From: an uncultured Thalassolituus sp. | GTDB lineage: Bacteria; Pseudomonadota; Gammaproteobacteria; Pseudomonadales; Oceanobacteraceae | Length of the DNA stretch: 64,000 nt | Direction: 5' to 3' | Assembly: GCF_950066645.1 (NCBI RefSeq) | Contig: NZ_CATMFB010000014.1 | Span: forward strand, 53,717 to 117,716 | Shown: positions 1-7,446 of the stretch, piece after piece | Numbering within the stretch: the first letter of the stretch is position 1 | Layout of the letters: each line of letters opens with the position of its first letter | Made by a program: the position numbers and the translations under genes | Notes under the pieces: generated by a model | Told to the model about the DNA's origin: nothing | Database searches by the model: none | Seen by the model: the letters and a program-made list of their open reading frames with translations, nothing else

Positions 1-1439
1 TTGGTATGACGCAGCTGGGTCGTATTGAATATGGCCTCAACGGTGGCGCGTCATACACTGACTTTATTGATAATGCGGGCGGTGTCGACTGCTCCGACCA
101 CGAAGTAAATATCAAAATTATGCTGAACGAGGTGATGGACAACGGTGACCTCACCCGCAAACAGCGTAATGAAATATTTATGCAGCAGACCGATGCGGTG
201 GCTGATCTTGTTCTGCACAATAATTATCGCCAGACACAGGCCATTGCGCTTGCCTATCGTGACTGCATTGAGCGACTGGATGAATATGCCCGCTTAATGA
301 AAGATTATGAGCAGCAGGGAAAACTCAATCGGGCACTGGAGTTTCTGCCGAACGAAGAAGAGTTGCAGGAGCGTCGCAATCAGAGCATTGGCCTGACCCG
401 GCCTGAGCTGGCGGTGTTGATTTCTTACACTAAGGCCGACCTGAAAGAGCAGCTGAATAAAGCCGTGATCACCGGCGACGACTACATTTCTGATATTGCC
501 CGGACGGCTTTCCCGGATGCGCTCAGCGAACAGTTCGCGGAACCCCTGAAACGTCACCGCCTGCGGAAAGAAATCATTGCGACTCAGCTGGCGAACGACC
601 TGGTGAACTTTATGGGCATTACGTTCGTTAATCGCCTGAAAGATTCTGCCGGGGCCTCGGTGACCGATATCGCACGGGCCTATGTGACCGCTCGGGATGT
701 GTTCTCGCTTGCGGATTACTGGTCGAAAATCAATGCGCTGGACTATCAGATTGATACTGACGTTCAGGAAGAAATGATGGCCGAGCTGATGCGCCTGGTC
801 CGCCGGGCGGCGCGTTGGTTCCTGCGTAATCGTCGGGTTAATGTCGATATCGAACATGAGGTCGCGAAATTCCGTCCGGAAGTTCAGAAGATAGCTGCGA
901 ACCTGGGTAACACCCTAAAAGGCGCGGCACTGGAACGTTGGCAGGCGCTCTACCAGAAGCGTTGTGAGCTGGGCGTGCCAGAAGATCTCGCCGCCTTCAG
1001 TGCGGGGGCAAGTGAACTCTACGCGGCACTCGGCGTTATTGAAGCTGCATCGCAGAGTGATTGTGCCGTAGAGCAGGTCACTGAAGCCTACTTCGGGGTG
1101 GGTGAGCACCTCTCCCTCAGCTGGTTCCTGGAGCAGATCAATGCGCTGCCCGCGGGTAATCACTGGGAGGCAATGGCTCGTGAAAGCTTCCGTGATGATC
1201 TCGACTGGCAGCAGCGCTCTCTGACCGTAGGTATCCTCAAAGGGCATCCTGATGATGCCTCCCTTGAAGAGGCGATTGCGCACTGGCAGGAAGAGCAGGA
1301 GTTACTCGTCAGCCGCTGGCAGAAAATGCTGGACGAGTTGAAAGCAACCGAGCAGATGAACTTCCCTATGATTGCCGTGGCCCTGCGTGAGCTGCTGGAT
1401 CTTGCACAGGCCAGCCGTCACCGTCGTGAGACGGACTAA
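1..1439 (+). CDS. gdhB: NAD-specific glutamate dehydrogenase, C-terminal part (5' end outside window)
   Basis: This is the C-terminal ~478 residues of a large (about 180 kDa class) NAD-dependent glutamate dehydrogenase, which oxidatively deaminates glutamate to 2-oxoglutarate and ammonium in the cytoplasm. The frame is already open at base 3, so the first in-frame ATG (6) is internal. The visible N-terminal stretch carries the family block GRIEYG...TDFIDNAGGVDCSDHEVNIKI, followed by the long helical C-terminal domain with LTRPELAVLISYTK and RRAARWFLRNRR. The stop is TAA at 1437-1439. No neighbour in the window is obviously co-transcribed, and a strong hairpin (1482-1527) follows. Length and motifs fit the family well. 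Only the missing 5' part limits the call. Confidence 0.93.
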   Translation, partial: GMTQLGRIEYGLNGGASYTDFIDNAGGVDCSDHEVNIKIMLNEVMDNGDLTRKQRNEIFMQQTDAVADLVLHNNYRQTQAIALAYRDCIERLDEYARLMKDYEQQGKLNRALEFLPNEEELQERRNQSIGLTRPELAVLISYTKADLKEQLNKAVITGDDYISDIARTAFPDALSEQFAEPLKRHRLRKEIIATQLANDLVNFMGITFVNRLKDSAGASVTDIARAYVTARDVFSLADYWSKINALDYQIDTDVQEEMMAELMRLVRRAARWFLRNRRVNVDIEHEVAKFRPEVQKIAANLGNTLKGAALERWQALYQKRCELGVPEDLAAFSAGASELYAALGVIEAASQSDCAVEQVTEAYFGVGEHLSLSWFLEQINALPAGNHWEAMARESFRDDLDWQQRSLTVGILKGHPDDASLEEAIAHWQEEQELLVSRWQKMLDELKATEQMNFPMIAVALRELLDLAQASRHRRETD

Positions 1440-1481
1440 GCGTCACAGCGTCTTCTGAATCGGCCTTCTGGTTGAACCCAT

Positions 1482-1527
1482 GAGCGACCCGGTGTAAAAC
1501 TGCAGCAACTTTTACACCGGATCGCTC
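1482..1527 (+). other. long imperfect inverted repeat between gdhB and the next gene
   Basis: Two 18-base arms (1482-1499 and 1510-1527) pair with a single mismatch around a 10-base loop containing CTGCAG. The inner part is GGTGTAAAA/TTTTACACC. The right arm ends 2 bases before the ATG at 1529, so the structure covers the position where a ribosome binding site would lie. No T-run follows, so it is not a classical intrinsic terminator. It could be a transcript hairpin or a DNA operator. Confidence 0.6.
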
Positions 1528-1528
1528 C

Positions 1529-2599
1529 ATGAGCTGCTTCAGATTCATCAGTGCTGCAATGCTGGTCTTACTGCTTTCGTTGTCTTCCCGGGCGGCAGAG
1601 GTGGACCAGTTTTTCGGTATTGAGAGCACCCGACTGACCGACGCCACCCCGGCGCTTGATCGAGAGGTCAGATCCCGGCTCAAGCGTGCACTGAAGCGGG
1701 CCAATCGTAACGAGCCCCATCTCAAACCCAGAAAAGTTCAGCGGGTCCCCAAACAATCACACTGTTCGGTACCCCGTCTTTATGACTCGGTGGAGCTGTT
1801 GCTTGCCCGGCCGATCGTTGGGCAGCTGGAAAGCTTCGCAGAAAAAAGCCCGGATATTTCCCGGGTCCGCGTTGCACTCAGTGATTCGGTATACCGGGAC
1901 TTTACCTGGCCTCAGTCTCCTTCGCTGGTGCTGTCGGAGCGCGTTGCGTCTGTGATCCGGGTCGGAGATACACTGATCGGTACAGATAAACTCGGGCATT
2001 TTTTTACTGAAGGGTTCAGCTACTTCGACGAAACCCGCTATCTGGATCGCCCTGTCGATGATGCCCTGCTGTTTGGGGAGTGGACTGAGTCGGTGTATTT
2101 TGGCGCGCAGACCACCGGTGTTTATTCCTATGCTGATCTGGTCGCCAATTTTAATGGCCTGCGTTTCTGGAACCGTCTGCTAGTTCATCATCCTGATCCG
2201 TTGACGAAAAAGCTTCCTGAGCCTTATATCCGCTGCGAGAATGACGACTGGGTGCTGGCGGCGCCTTTCACTCTGGCAGGCTATGTCGACCCCGCCTGGA
2301 ACGAAAGCGTGAACTGTTCTTCTTTCCGCACGCTGCGACTGCTGGAGTCTGTACTCAATTACGGCCCGGCATGTCGTGCGGAATTCCTTCCGTGGGATAA
2401 GTACGATGCCTTTGCTGCGCGCCTGTTTAATACAGCAGGGCCTGGAATTATGCCTGATTATCTGCAGCCAGAAGTGATTCTGCGGCAGAGAAACCCTGAC
2501 TTTGCCACCAACCGCGTGATGCGCTGGATCCGGGATTTCCGCGAAGGACTGGAGCGCTGGCGTCTGCGCCGGGAATTGTCGGGAGACAAGGCGCCATGA
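1529..2599 (+). CDS. uncharacterised exported protein with GTDKLGHF motif
   Basis: The 356-residue protein starts with a hydrophobic signal peptide, a core of LVLLLSLSS with likely cleavage after SRA around residue 22. An alternative start at the ATG at 1559 would still give a signal peptide. The mature part has no domain I can name. Its most distinctive block is IGTDKLGHFFTEGFSYF near the middle, followed by GEWTESVYFGAQTTGVYSYADLVANFNG. The Asp/Lys/His-rich motif resembles a conserved functional site, but no reaction can be assigned. It overlaps the downstream DUF2835 gene by ATGA (2596-2599), so the two are translationally coupled. A hairpin sits directly before the start. The periplasmic location is inferred from the signal peptide. 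Confidence 0.8.
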   Translation: MSCFRFISAAMLVLLLSLSSRAAEVDQFFGIESTRLTDATPALDREVRSRLKRALKRANRNEPHLKPRKVQRVPKQSHCSVPRLYDSVELLLARPIVGQLESFAEKSPDISRVRVALSDSVYRDFTWPQSPSLVLSERVASVIRVGDTLIGTDKLGHFFTEGFSYFDETRYLDRPVDDALLFGEWTESVYFGAQTTGVYSYADLVANFNGLRFWNRLLVHHPDPLTKKLPEPYIRCENDDWVLAAPFTLAGYVDPAWNESVNCSSFRTLRLLESVLNYGPACRAEFLPWDKYDAFAARLFNTAGPGIMPDYLQPEVILRQRNPDFATNRVMRWIRDFREGLERWRLRRELSGDKAP

Positions 2600-2820
2600 G
2601 CCAGGAAGTCATCGTCGATATCTACATCAGCGCAGATGAATACCAGCGCTATTACCGCGGCTCAGCGTCGCGGGTGGTTGCAACCACATCAGATGGCCGC
2701 ACCGTGCAGTTTCCCGCGGGTGTATTACAGCGAGTCGTCGGGCATGACGGTGTCCGGGGACGTTTTGCTATCCGCTTCAGTCAGGCAGGAAAGTTCGAGT
2801 CGATTGAACGCCTTGGCTGA
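2596..2820 (+). CDS. DUF2835 family protein
   Basis: A 74-residue protein matching the small DUF2835 family. The pattern I recognise is a hydrophobic strand with YYRGSASRVVATTSDGR, then VQFPAGVLQ, then GVRGRFAIRFSQAGKF. The family is widespread in marine gammaproteobacteria and has no assigned function. It has no signal peptide or membrane segment. The start codon overlaps the stop of the upstream exported-protein gene by four bases (ATGA), indicating coupled translation. A run of seven T follows the stop, but no strong GC hairpin is visible in front of it. Confidence 0.85.
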   Translation: MSQEVIVDIYISADEYQRYYRGSASRVVATTSDGRTVQFPAGVLQRVVGHDGVRGRFAIRFSQAGKFESIERLG

Positions 2821-2838
2821 TTTTTTTGTTACGGATCA

Positions 2839-2867
2839 TCTACATACCTGGATGAAATCCCTATAAT
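2839..2867 (+). promoter_or_regulatory. sigma-70 promoter of pyrD
   Basis: A perfect -10 hexamer TATAAT (2862-2867) lies 17 bases downstream of a -35-like TCTACA (2839-2844, 4 of 6 consensus). It stands about 40 bases before the pyrD ATG. The pyrD ribosome binding site is AGAGG around 2897-2901. Confidence 0.65.
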
Positions 2868-2906
2868 GCGCGCCATTCTGAGATTTTTACTCCCCAAGAG
2901 GTAGCT

Positions 2907-3926
2907 ATGAACTGGTACGGCCTGGCCCGGAAATTCTTATTTATGATGGACGGTGAAACGTCCCATGAAATCGGGCTGAACATGCTGGGCACGGCAGAGC
3001 GTCTTGGATTACTGAAATTTCTTGTGAAGCCAGTGGCTGACTCTCCGGTGACCGTGGCAGGAATTCAGTTTCCGAACCCGGTTGGGCTGGCTGCCGGACT
3101 GGACAAAAATGGCGATTATATTGATGCCTTCGCCCGCCTTGGGTTCGGTTTTATTGAAATCGGAACCATCACTCCGCGCCCACAGCCCGGAAATCCTAAG
3201 CCCCGTCTGTTCCGTCTGCCGGAGCAGCGCGCCATTATTAACCGCATGGGCTTCAATAATAAGGGCGTTGACCATCTCGTTGAGCAGGTAAAAAAGGCGC
3301 GTTTTAAAGGGGTTCTCGGCATCAATATCGGCAAGAACTTCGACACTGCCGTGGAAGATGCTACGTCGGATTACCTGATCTGCCTCGATAAGGTGTATCA
3401 GTATGCGACATACATTACTGTGAATATTTCCTCGCCGAACACACCGGGGCTGCGTACGCTCCAGTACGGTGATGCCCTGCGTGACCTGCTGTTGCCGATC
3501 AAGAAGCGTCAGGCAGAGCTGGCGCAGAAGCATGGCTACAAGCCTGTGTTTGTGAAAATTGCGCCCGATATGACGGAAAGCGAGGTGGACACGGTCGCCG
3601 CGACACTCGTTGAATGTGAAATGGATGGAGTGATTGCGACGAATACCACGCTCTCCCGTGACGGAGTTGAGGGAGCAGAGCACGGTGGCGAGGCTGGTGG
3701 GCTTTCAGGCGCTCCAGTAGAAGCGCTGTCGACGCTCACTATTCAGCGCCTGGTCAGTGCGCTGGAGGGCAGACTTCCTGTGATTGGTGTCGGTGGCATT
3801 CTCGATGGGTGTTCAGCGGCCGAAAAGCTACGTGCCGGCGCAAGCCTGGTGCAGGTATACTCGGGTTTTATTTACCGGGGACCGGAGCTGGTCGGCGAAT
3901 GTGTCGATTCGCTGCGTAACGCCTGA
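2907..3926 (+). CDS. pyrD: dihydroorotate dehydrogenase (quinone), class 2
   Basis: Catalyses the quinone-linked oxidation of dihydroorotate to orotate, the fourth step of pyrimidine synthesis, at the inner face of the cytoplasmic membrane. The 339-residue protein has the class 2 N-terminal helical membrane-association region (about residues 1-40). The FMN-binding (alpha/beta)8 barrel follows, with [49 protein letters not shown] (catalytic serine region), KIAPD, IATNTT and GVGGI. Length and motifs are those of the E. coli/Pseudomonas enzyme. It has its own promoter and faces rmf tail-to-tail. The order pyrD-rmf-rlmL is the one I know from Pseudomonas. Confidence 0.97.
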   Translation: MNWYGLARKFLFMMDGETSHEIGLNMLGTAERLGLLKFLVKPVADSPVTVAGIQFPNPVGLAAGLDKNGDYIDAFARLGFGFIEIGTITPRPQPGNPKPRLFRLPEQRAIINRMGFNNKGVDHLVEQVKKARFKGVLGINIGKNFDTAVEDATSDYLICLDKVYQYATYITVNISSPNTPGLRTLQYGDALRDLLLPIKKRQAELAQKHGYKPVFVKIAPDMTESEVDTVAATLVECEMDGVIATNTTLSRDGVEGAEHGGEAGGLSGAPVEALSTLTIQRLVSALEGRLPVIGVGGILDGCSAAEKLRAGASLVQVYSGFIYRGPELVGECVDSLRNA

Positions 3927-3940
3927 GGTTGATATAAAGA

Positions 3941-4007
3941 GGCCCGGCAAAGTTTGCCGGGCCGGACCCCCGTGGAGAGGGGGCACAGGTCTGACGTTAA
4001 ACGTCAG
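3941..4007. terminator. cluster of three hairpins between convergent pyrD and rmf
   Basis: Three consecutive inverted repeats lie here. The first (3941-3963) has GGCCCGGC/GCCGGGCC arms. A short C5/G5 hairpin lies around 3966-3983. The third (3991-4007) is CTGACGTT-A-AACGTCAG. For rmf, on the minus strand, the first hairpin is followed by a T-rich stretch (TCTTTATATC). No clear T-run follows on the pyrD side. Likely serves both convergent genes, perhaps also as 3' mRNA stabilisers. Confidence 0.55.
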
Positions 4008-4040
4008 GAGCGTGTGAAAAGGGTTGTTGGTTGCCCTGTA

Positions 4041-4235
4041 CTAAACAACCATTCGATGAATACCAGAAACGCCCGTGTAGCCGTCCCAGTTGTCTGATCT
4101 TCCAGTTCGCCACCCGGCTAACCAGTCTTCCCGGTTGGCTCCTGGAGGGGCGAGATCCTTGGAGCGGCGCTCAACGCCAGCTCGGTAACCACGTGCAAAT
4201 GCTCTTTCGTGCATATCGCGTTTCTGTTTCTTCAT
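4041..4235 (-). CDS. rmf: ribosome modulation factor RMF
   Basis: A 64-residue basic protein whose N-terminal half is a clear RMF: MKKQKRDMHERAFARGYRAG followed by RSKD and WLAGWR. RMF binds the 30S subunit near the anti-Shine-Dalgarno region and drives formation of inactive 100S ribosome dimers in stationary phase or stress. A good ribosome binding site (GAGGAAG) lies 8-9 bases before the ATG. It is slightly longer than the E. coli protein (55 residues), with an extra C-terminal tail ending GIHRMVV. Position between pyrD and rlmL matches known Pseudomonas synteny. Transcription is divergent from rlmL. Regulation by ppGpp or CRP is known elsewhere but not shown here. Confidence 0.95.
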   Translation of the reverse strand: MKKQKRDMHERAFARGYRAGVERRSKDLAPPGANREDWLAGWRTGRSDNWDGYTGVSGIHRMVV

Positions 4236-4399
4236 AGTGTTGCTTCCTCGCTGTTACTGAAAACATCGGTCGGCAGCCACAGAAAATCGGCGGGCCACGG
4301 ATAGTTGTACCGTGACACTATGTTGAAAGTTAACGATTGATTTCTTCTAAGCAGACGTTTTTTTAACGTTCTGCGTTATTTAAAGACCGGTAGCATCTC

Positions 4400-6550
4400 A
4401 TGACTCAGAACGAGCAGAACGATTCAAATCCACGTTGGCTGGCCGTGTGTGCCAAAGGCACAGAAGCCTTGCTCGCTGATGAAATCAGACACTTAGGTGG
4501 AAATGTTCATAAGGAAGGCCACCTTGGAGTTCATTTCAGCGGTGATTCTGAGGTGGCCTACCGGGTCTGTCTCTGGTCACGACTCGCCAGCCGGTTGCTT
4601 CTGCCACTACAGGAATGTCAGGTAGACAATGTCGACCAAATGTACGAAGCAGCCCGAAGTGTGGACTGGTCTGAGTTGTTTCCCGTCGAGGCGACTTTTC
4701 GCATCGACTTTCACGGCCGCAGCAACTTTATCAATAACACGCAGTTCGGTGCGCAGAAGATCAAAGATGCCGTGGTTGATACCTTCCGCGATAAGACCGG
4801 CAGTCGTCCTTCGGTCGATAAGGCGGGAGATATCCGGATCGAGGCACAGCTGCGAAAAGGCCTGCTGCATCTTTATCTGAATATTTCAGGTGACAGCCTG
4901 CACCGTCGTGGATATCGATTGCAGCCGGGTAAGGCTCCGCTCAAAGAGAACCTGGCTGCAGCGCTTCTGATCCGTGCTGGCTGGCCGGCGCTGGCTGCGG
5001 AAGGAAAAGCTCTGGTCGATCCTATGTGTGGTTCTGGCACATTGCTGATCGAGGCTGGACTGATGGCTGCTGATGTTGCTCCCGGGCTGAACCGCCAGGG
5101 CTGGGGCTTTGATCGCTGGCTCGGTCATGACCGCAAGCTCTGGATGAGCCTGGTCGACGAGGCCCGTCAGCGCCGCACTGCCGGCATCAACGGTTTGCAG
5201 AGCCGTATCTACGGTTTTGATATTGATGAAGAGCAGCTGAATGCCGCGCGGAAGAACCTCGAGCGCTCGGGACTGGCCGGGAAGATTCATCTGGAGCGCC
5301 GCTCAGTAGAAGATCTGCGTATCCAGAAAGAAACGGCAGAACAGGGAGGGATGCTGATCTGTAACCCGCCTTATGGTGAGCGCCTGAGTGAGCTGCCTCA
5401 GCTGGCGCCGCTGTATCAGCAGCTGCACGATGCGGCCATGTCTCTGCCGGACTGGCGGCTGGTGGTGTACACCGGTAATACCGATCTGGCCCGGGCGATC
5501 CGTCGCCCGCTGGAGAAACAGTACCGCTTCCTGAATGCACAGATAGAAACCAGGCTGCTTATTTTCGGGGCGGCTGACGAGCGTTCTACCCAGCCTCAGC
5601 CGAGCGCGATCCGCGGTCCGGTAGAAGCTTTTGCCAACCGTATTAAAAAGAACATGAAGACTCTGGCAAAGTGGGCGAAACGCGAAGACATCCATTGCTA
5701 TCGTGTGTATGACGCCGACATCCCGGAGTACGCGGTGGCCGTTGATCGTTACGAAGACTGGCTGCATGTGCAGGAATATGTTCCACCGAAGTCAATTGAT
5801 CCTCAGGTGGCCGAACGCCGCCTGCTGGATATCCTTGCCGTATTGCCGGAAGTCACCGGCGTGCCTGCAGAGCAGATTGTACTGAAGCGACGCGAGCGCC
5901 AGACCGGCAAGAAACAGTACGAAAAGCAGAATGACGACAAACGCACGATGGAAGTCCGGGAAGGGCAGGTGAGACTTCTGGTGAACCTGCGTGATTATCT
6001 CGATACGGGGCTGTTTCTGGATCATCGTCCTACGCGTTTGCACATTGCAAAACAGGCACAGGGCAAGCGCTTCCTGAACCTGTTCTGCTACACGGCGACC
6101 GGTTCGGTGCACGCGGCGGCGGCAGGAGCGACCTGTACCAGTGTGGATATGTCACGTACGTATCTGAACTGGGGGCGGGATAACTTCCGCCTCAACAGCA
6201 TCAACCCGGACAACCATGCCTTTGTTCAGGCTGACTGCCTGCAGTGGTTGAAGGATGATCGCGGCGAATACGATCTTATCTTTATGGACCCGCCAACCTT
6301 CTCAAACTCCAAACGTATGGAAGGCGTGCTGGATATTCAGCGCGATCATGTCGACCTGATCAGGATGGCGATGGATCGTCTGGCGTCGGGTGGCACACTG
6401 ATCTTCTCGAATAACCTGCGTAAATTTGCGCTCGACCGGGATGCCCTGGCAGAGTTCGATATCAAAGATGTCAGTGGTAAGTCGATTCCCAAAGACTTTG
6501 ATCGTCGCCAGAATATTCACGTCTGCTTCGAAATCAGTCACCGCACCTGA
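4400..6550 (+). CDS. rlmL: bifunctional 23S rRNA methyltransferase RlmKL (m2G2445 and m7G2069)
   Basis: A 716-residue fusion of two SAM-dependent methyltransferases that modify 23S rRNA in helices near the peptidyl-transferase centre. The order is an N-terminal THUMP-type RNA-binding region (about 50-160), then the RlmL domain with DPMCGSGTLLIEA (about 208-220) and the catalytic-type CNPPYGER (about 322). The RlmK domain follows, with FLNLFCYTATGSVHAA (about 555) and MDPPTFSNSKRM (about 632). Length equals the E. coli fusion. The N-terminal extension MTQNEQNDSNPRW precedes the conserved LAVCAKGTEALLADE. It is divergent from rmf across a 164-base spacer that presumably carries both promoters. 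Confidence 0.97.
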   Translation: MTQNEQNDSNPRWLAVCAKGTEALLADEIRHLGGNVHKEGHLGVHFSGDSEVAYRVCLWSRLASRLLLPLQECQVDNVDQMYEAARSVDWSELFPVEATFRIDFHGRSNFINNTQFGAQKIKDAVVDTFRDKTGSRPSVDKAGDIRIEAQLRKGLLHLYLNISGDSLHRRGYRLQPGKAPLKENLAAALLIRAGWPALAAEGKALVDPMCGSGTLLIEAGLMAADVAPGLNRQGWGFDRWLGHDRKLWMSLVDEARQRRTAGINGLQSRIYGFDIDEEQLNAARKNLERSGLAGKIHLERRSVEDLRIQKETAEQGGMLICNPPYGERLSELPQLAPLYQQLHDAAMSLPDWRLVVYTGNTDLARAIRRPLEKQYRFLNAQIETRLLIFGAADERSTQPQPSAIRGPVEAFANRIKKNMKTLAKWAKREDIHCYRVYDADIPEYAVAVDRYEDWLHVQEYVPPKSIDPQVAERRLLDILAVLPEVTGVPAEQIVLKRRERQTGKKQYEKQNDDKRTMEVREGQVRLLVNLRDYLDTGLFLDHRPTRLHIAKQAQGKRFLNLFCYTATGSVHAAAAGATCTSVDMSRTYLNWGRDNFRLNSINPDNHAFVQADCLQWLKDDRGEYDLIFMDPPTFSNSKRMEGVLDIQRDHVDLIRMAMDRLASGGTLIFSNNLRKFALDRDALAEFDIKDVSGKSIPKDFDRRQNIHVCFEISHRT

Positions 6551-6585
6551 TACGTCAGGGTTTTCCCGAGCGGTTTCTGTTAGCC

Positions 6586-6613
6586 TGAGGTTCACCATGG
6601 AAGGAGAACCTCA
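6586..6613 (+). promoter_or_regulatory. hairpin enclosing the ribosome binding site of the split-barrel gene
   Basis: Perfect 8-base arms TGAGGTTC (6586-6593) and GAACCTCA (6606-6613) enclose a 12-base loop holding most of the Shine-Dalgarno AAGGAG (6601-6606). The last paired base is the A of the ATG at 6613. Such a fold would limit ribosome access. Whether it is regulatory is inference. Confidence 0.45.
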
Positions 6614-7110
6614 TGACACTGAGTGACCACTGGACGAACATCAAAAAAACTCTGGAGCAGTCTCAGGCTTCAGCGGTTCACTGCTCAATTGCAACCGTCA
6701 GCCCTGACGGCACCCCTCATATCACCCCAGTTGGTACTGTCTTCCTGCGCGATGATGGTACAGGGTATTTCTTTGATCATTACGCCGTGACTCTGGGTGA
6801 GAATATCGATAACAACCCCAATGTCTGCGTGATGGCAGTGAATGTCGGTCGCCTGTTCTGGCTGAAAGCGCTGTTAACGGGCAAATTCAGCCAGACACCT
6901 GGTGTTCGCCTCTATGGCAAAGCAGGTGCAGCCCGGCCGGCCACAGAGCAGGAGCTTGAGTTAATCGACCGGCGGGTTCGCCCAACGTACTGGATGAAAG
7001 GTGCCCGCAGACTCTGGAGTGATTTTTCCGTGGTCCGGGATATCGAATTTCATGACTTCAAGCCGGTGACTTATCCAATGATGATGGATGGCGTCTGGCC
7101 TAATCGCTGA
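6613..7110 (+). CDS. pyridoxamine 5'-phosphate oxidase-like FMN-binding split-barrel protein
   Basis: A 165-residue cytoplasmic protein of the PNPOx-like split beta-barrel family. The recognisable block is CSIATVSPDGTPHITPVGTVFLRDDGTGYF, where a short strand pair carries the flavin-binding edge. It is followed by GENIDNNPNVCVMAVN and a substrate-side region with GKFSQTPGVRLYGKAG. Members bind FMN, F420 or haem and the substrate cannot be predicted from sequence. True PdxH is longer and has different substrate motifs, so this should not be called pdxH. It has a strong ribosome binding site (AAGGAG) within a small hairpin. It stands alone between rlmL and the ammonium transporter. Confidence 0.85.
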   Translation: MTLSDHWTNIKKTLEQSQASAVHCSIATVSPDGTPHITPVGTVFLRDDGTGYFFDHYAVTLGENIDNNPNVCVMAVNVGRLFWLKALLTGKFSQTPGVRLYGKAGAARPATEQELELIDRRVRPTYWMKGARRLWSDFSVVRDIEFHDFKPVTYPMMMDGVWPNR

Positions 7111-7143
7111 CGCCTGTGCATCCGGCGACGAAAAAGTTAGAGA

Positions 7144-7160
7144 TGCACTTAAATTGTGCA
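7144..7160. promoter_or_regulatory. NtrC-binding site candidate upstream of amt
   Basis: TGCACttaaattGTGCA is a perfect dyad of the NtrC half-site TGCAC with 7-base spacing, the total length (17) of the known NtrC consensus. It lies about 150 bases upstream of a sigma-54-type promoter, a normal enhancer distance, in the 336-base gap (7111-7446) before the ammonium transporter. A TGCAC half-site also occurs at 7251-7255. Confidence 0.6.
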
Positions 7161-7310
7161 ATTTTGAACTGTGTGTTCTCAAATGGTGCTGATTCTTATT
7201 TTTCGGGGCGGTCCTCGCTTTGGTGTTTCTACTTTGTTGCCTGAATGAAGTGCACGAATGCTCTTGCTTGGGGCGTTTTTGAGTGCGGATTGTGTCAAAG
7301 ATGACAAAGT

Positions 7311-7326
7311 TGGTATGGAAACTGCT
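7311..7326 (+). promoter_or_regulatory. sigma-54 promoter candidate of amt
   Basis: TGGTATGgaaaCTGCT has the GG(-24)/GC(-12) pair with exactly 10 bases between and TGG, A, G and TGCT matching the consensus TGGCACG-N4-TTGCW. It lies 120 bases before the GTG start. With the upstream NtrC-like dyad it suggests nitrogen-limitation control. The rest of the 7111-7446 gap holds no convincing gene. Confidence 0.55.
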
Positions 7327-7446
7327 AAAACAGCTCCCTGAAATGGAATCGCCGGCGGTATCACCGACCGGTTTTGCGTTACAAAGCACCGTCAGAGTGC
7401 AGGGCGCAGACGCAACAACAGAAATGAACTACTCAGAGGGCTTATT

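Noticed and set aside
1482..1527. TyrR box in the hairpin (TGTAAA...TTTACA)
   Set aside because: Spacing between the halves is 12 bases rather than the 6 of the TyrR consensus.
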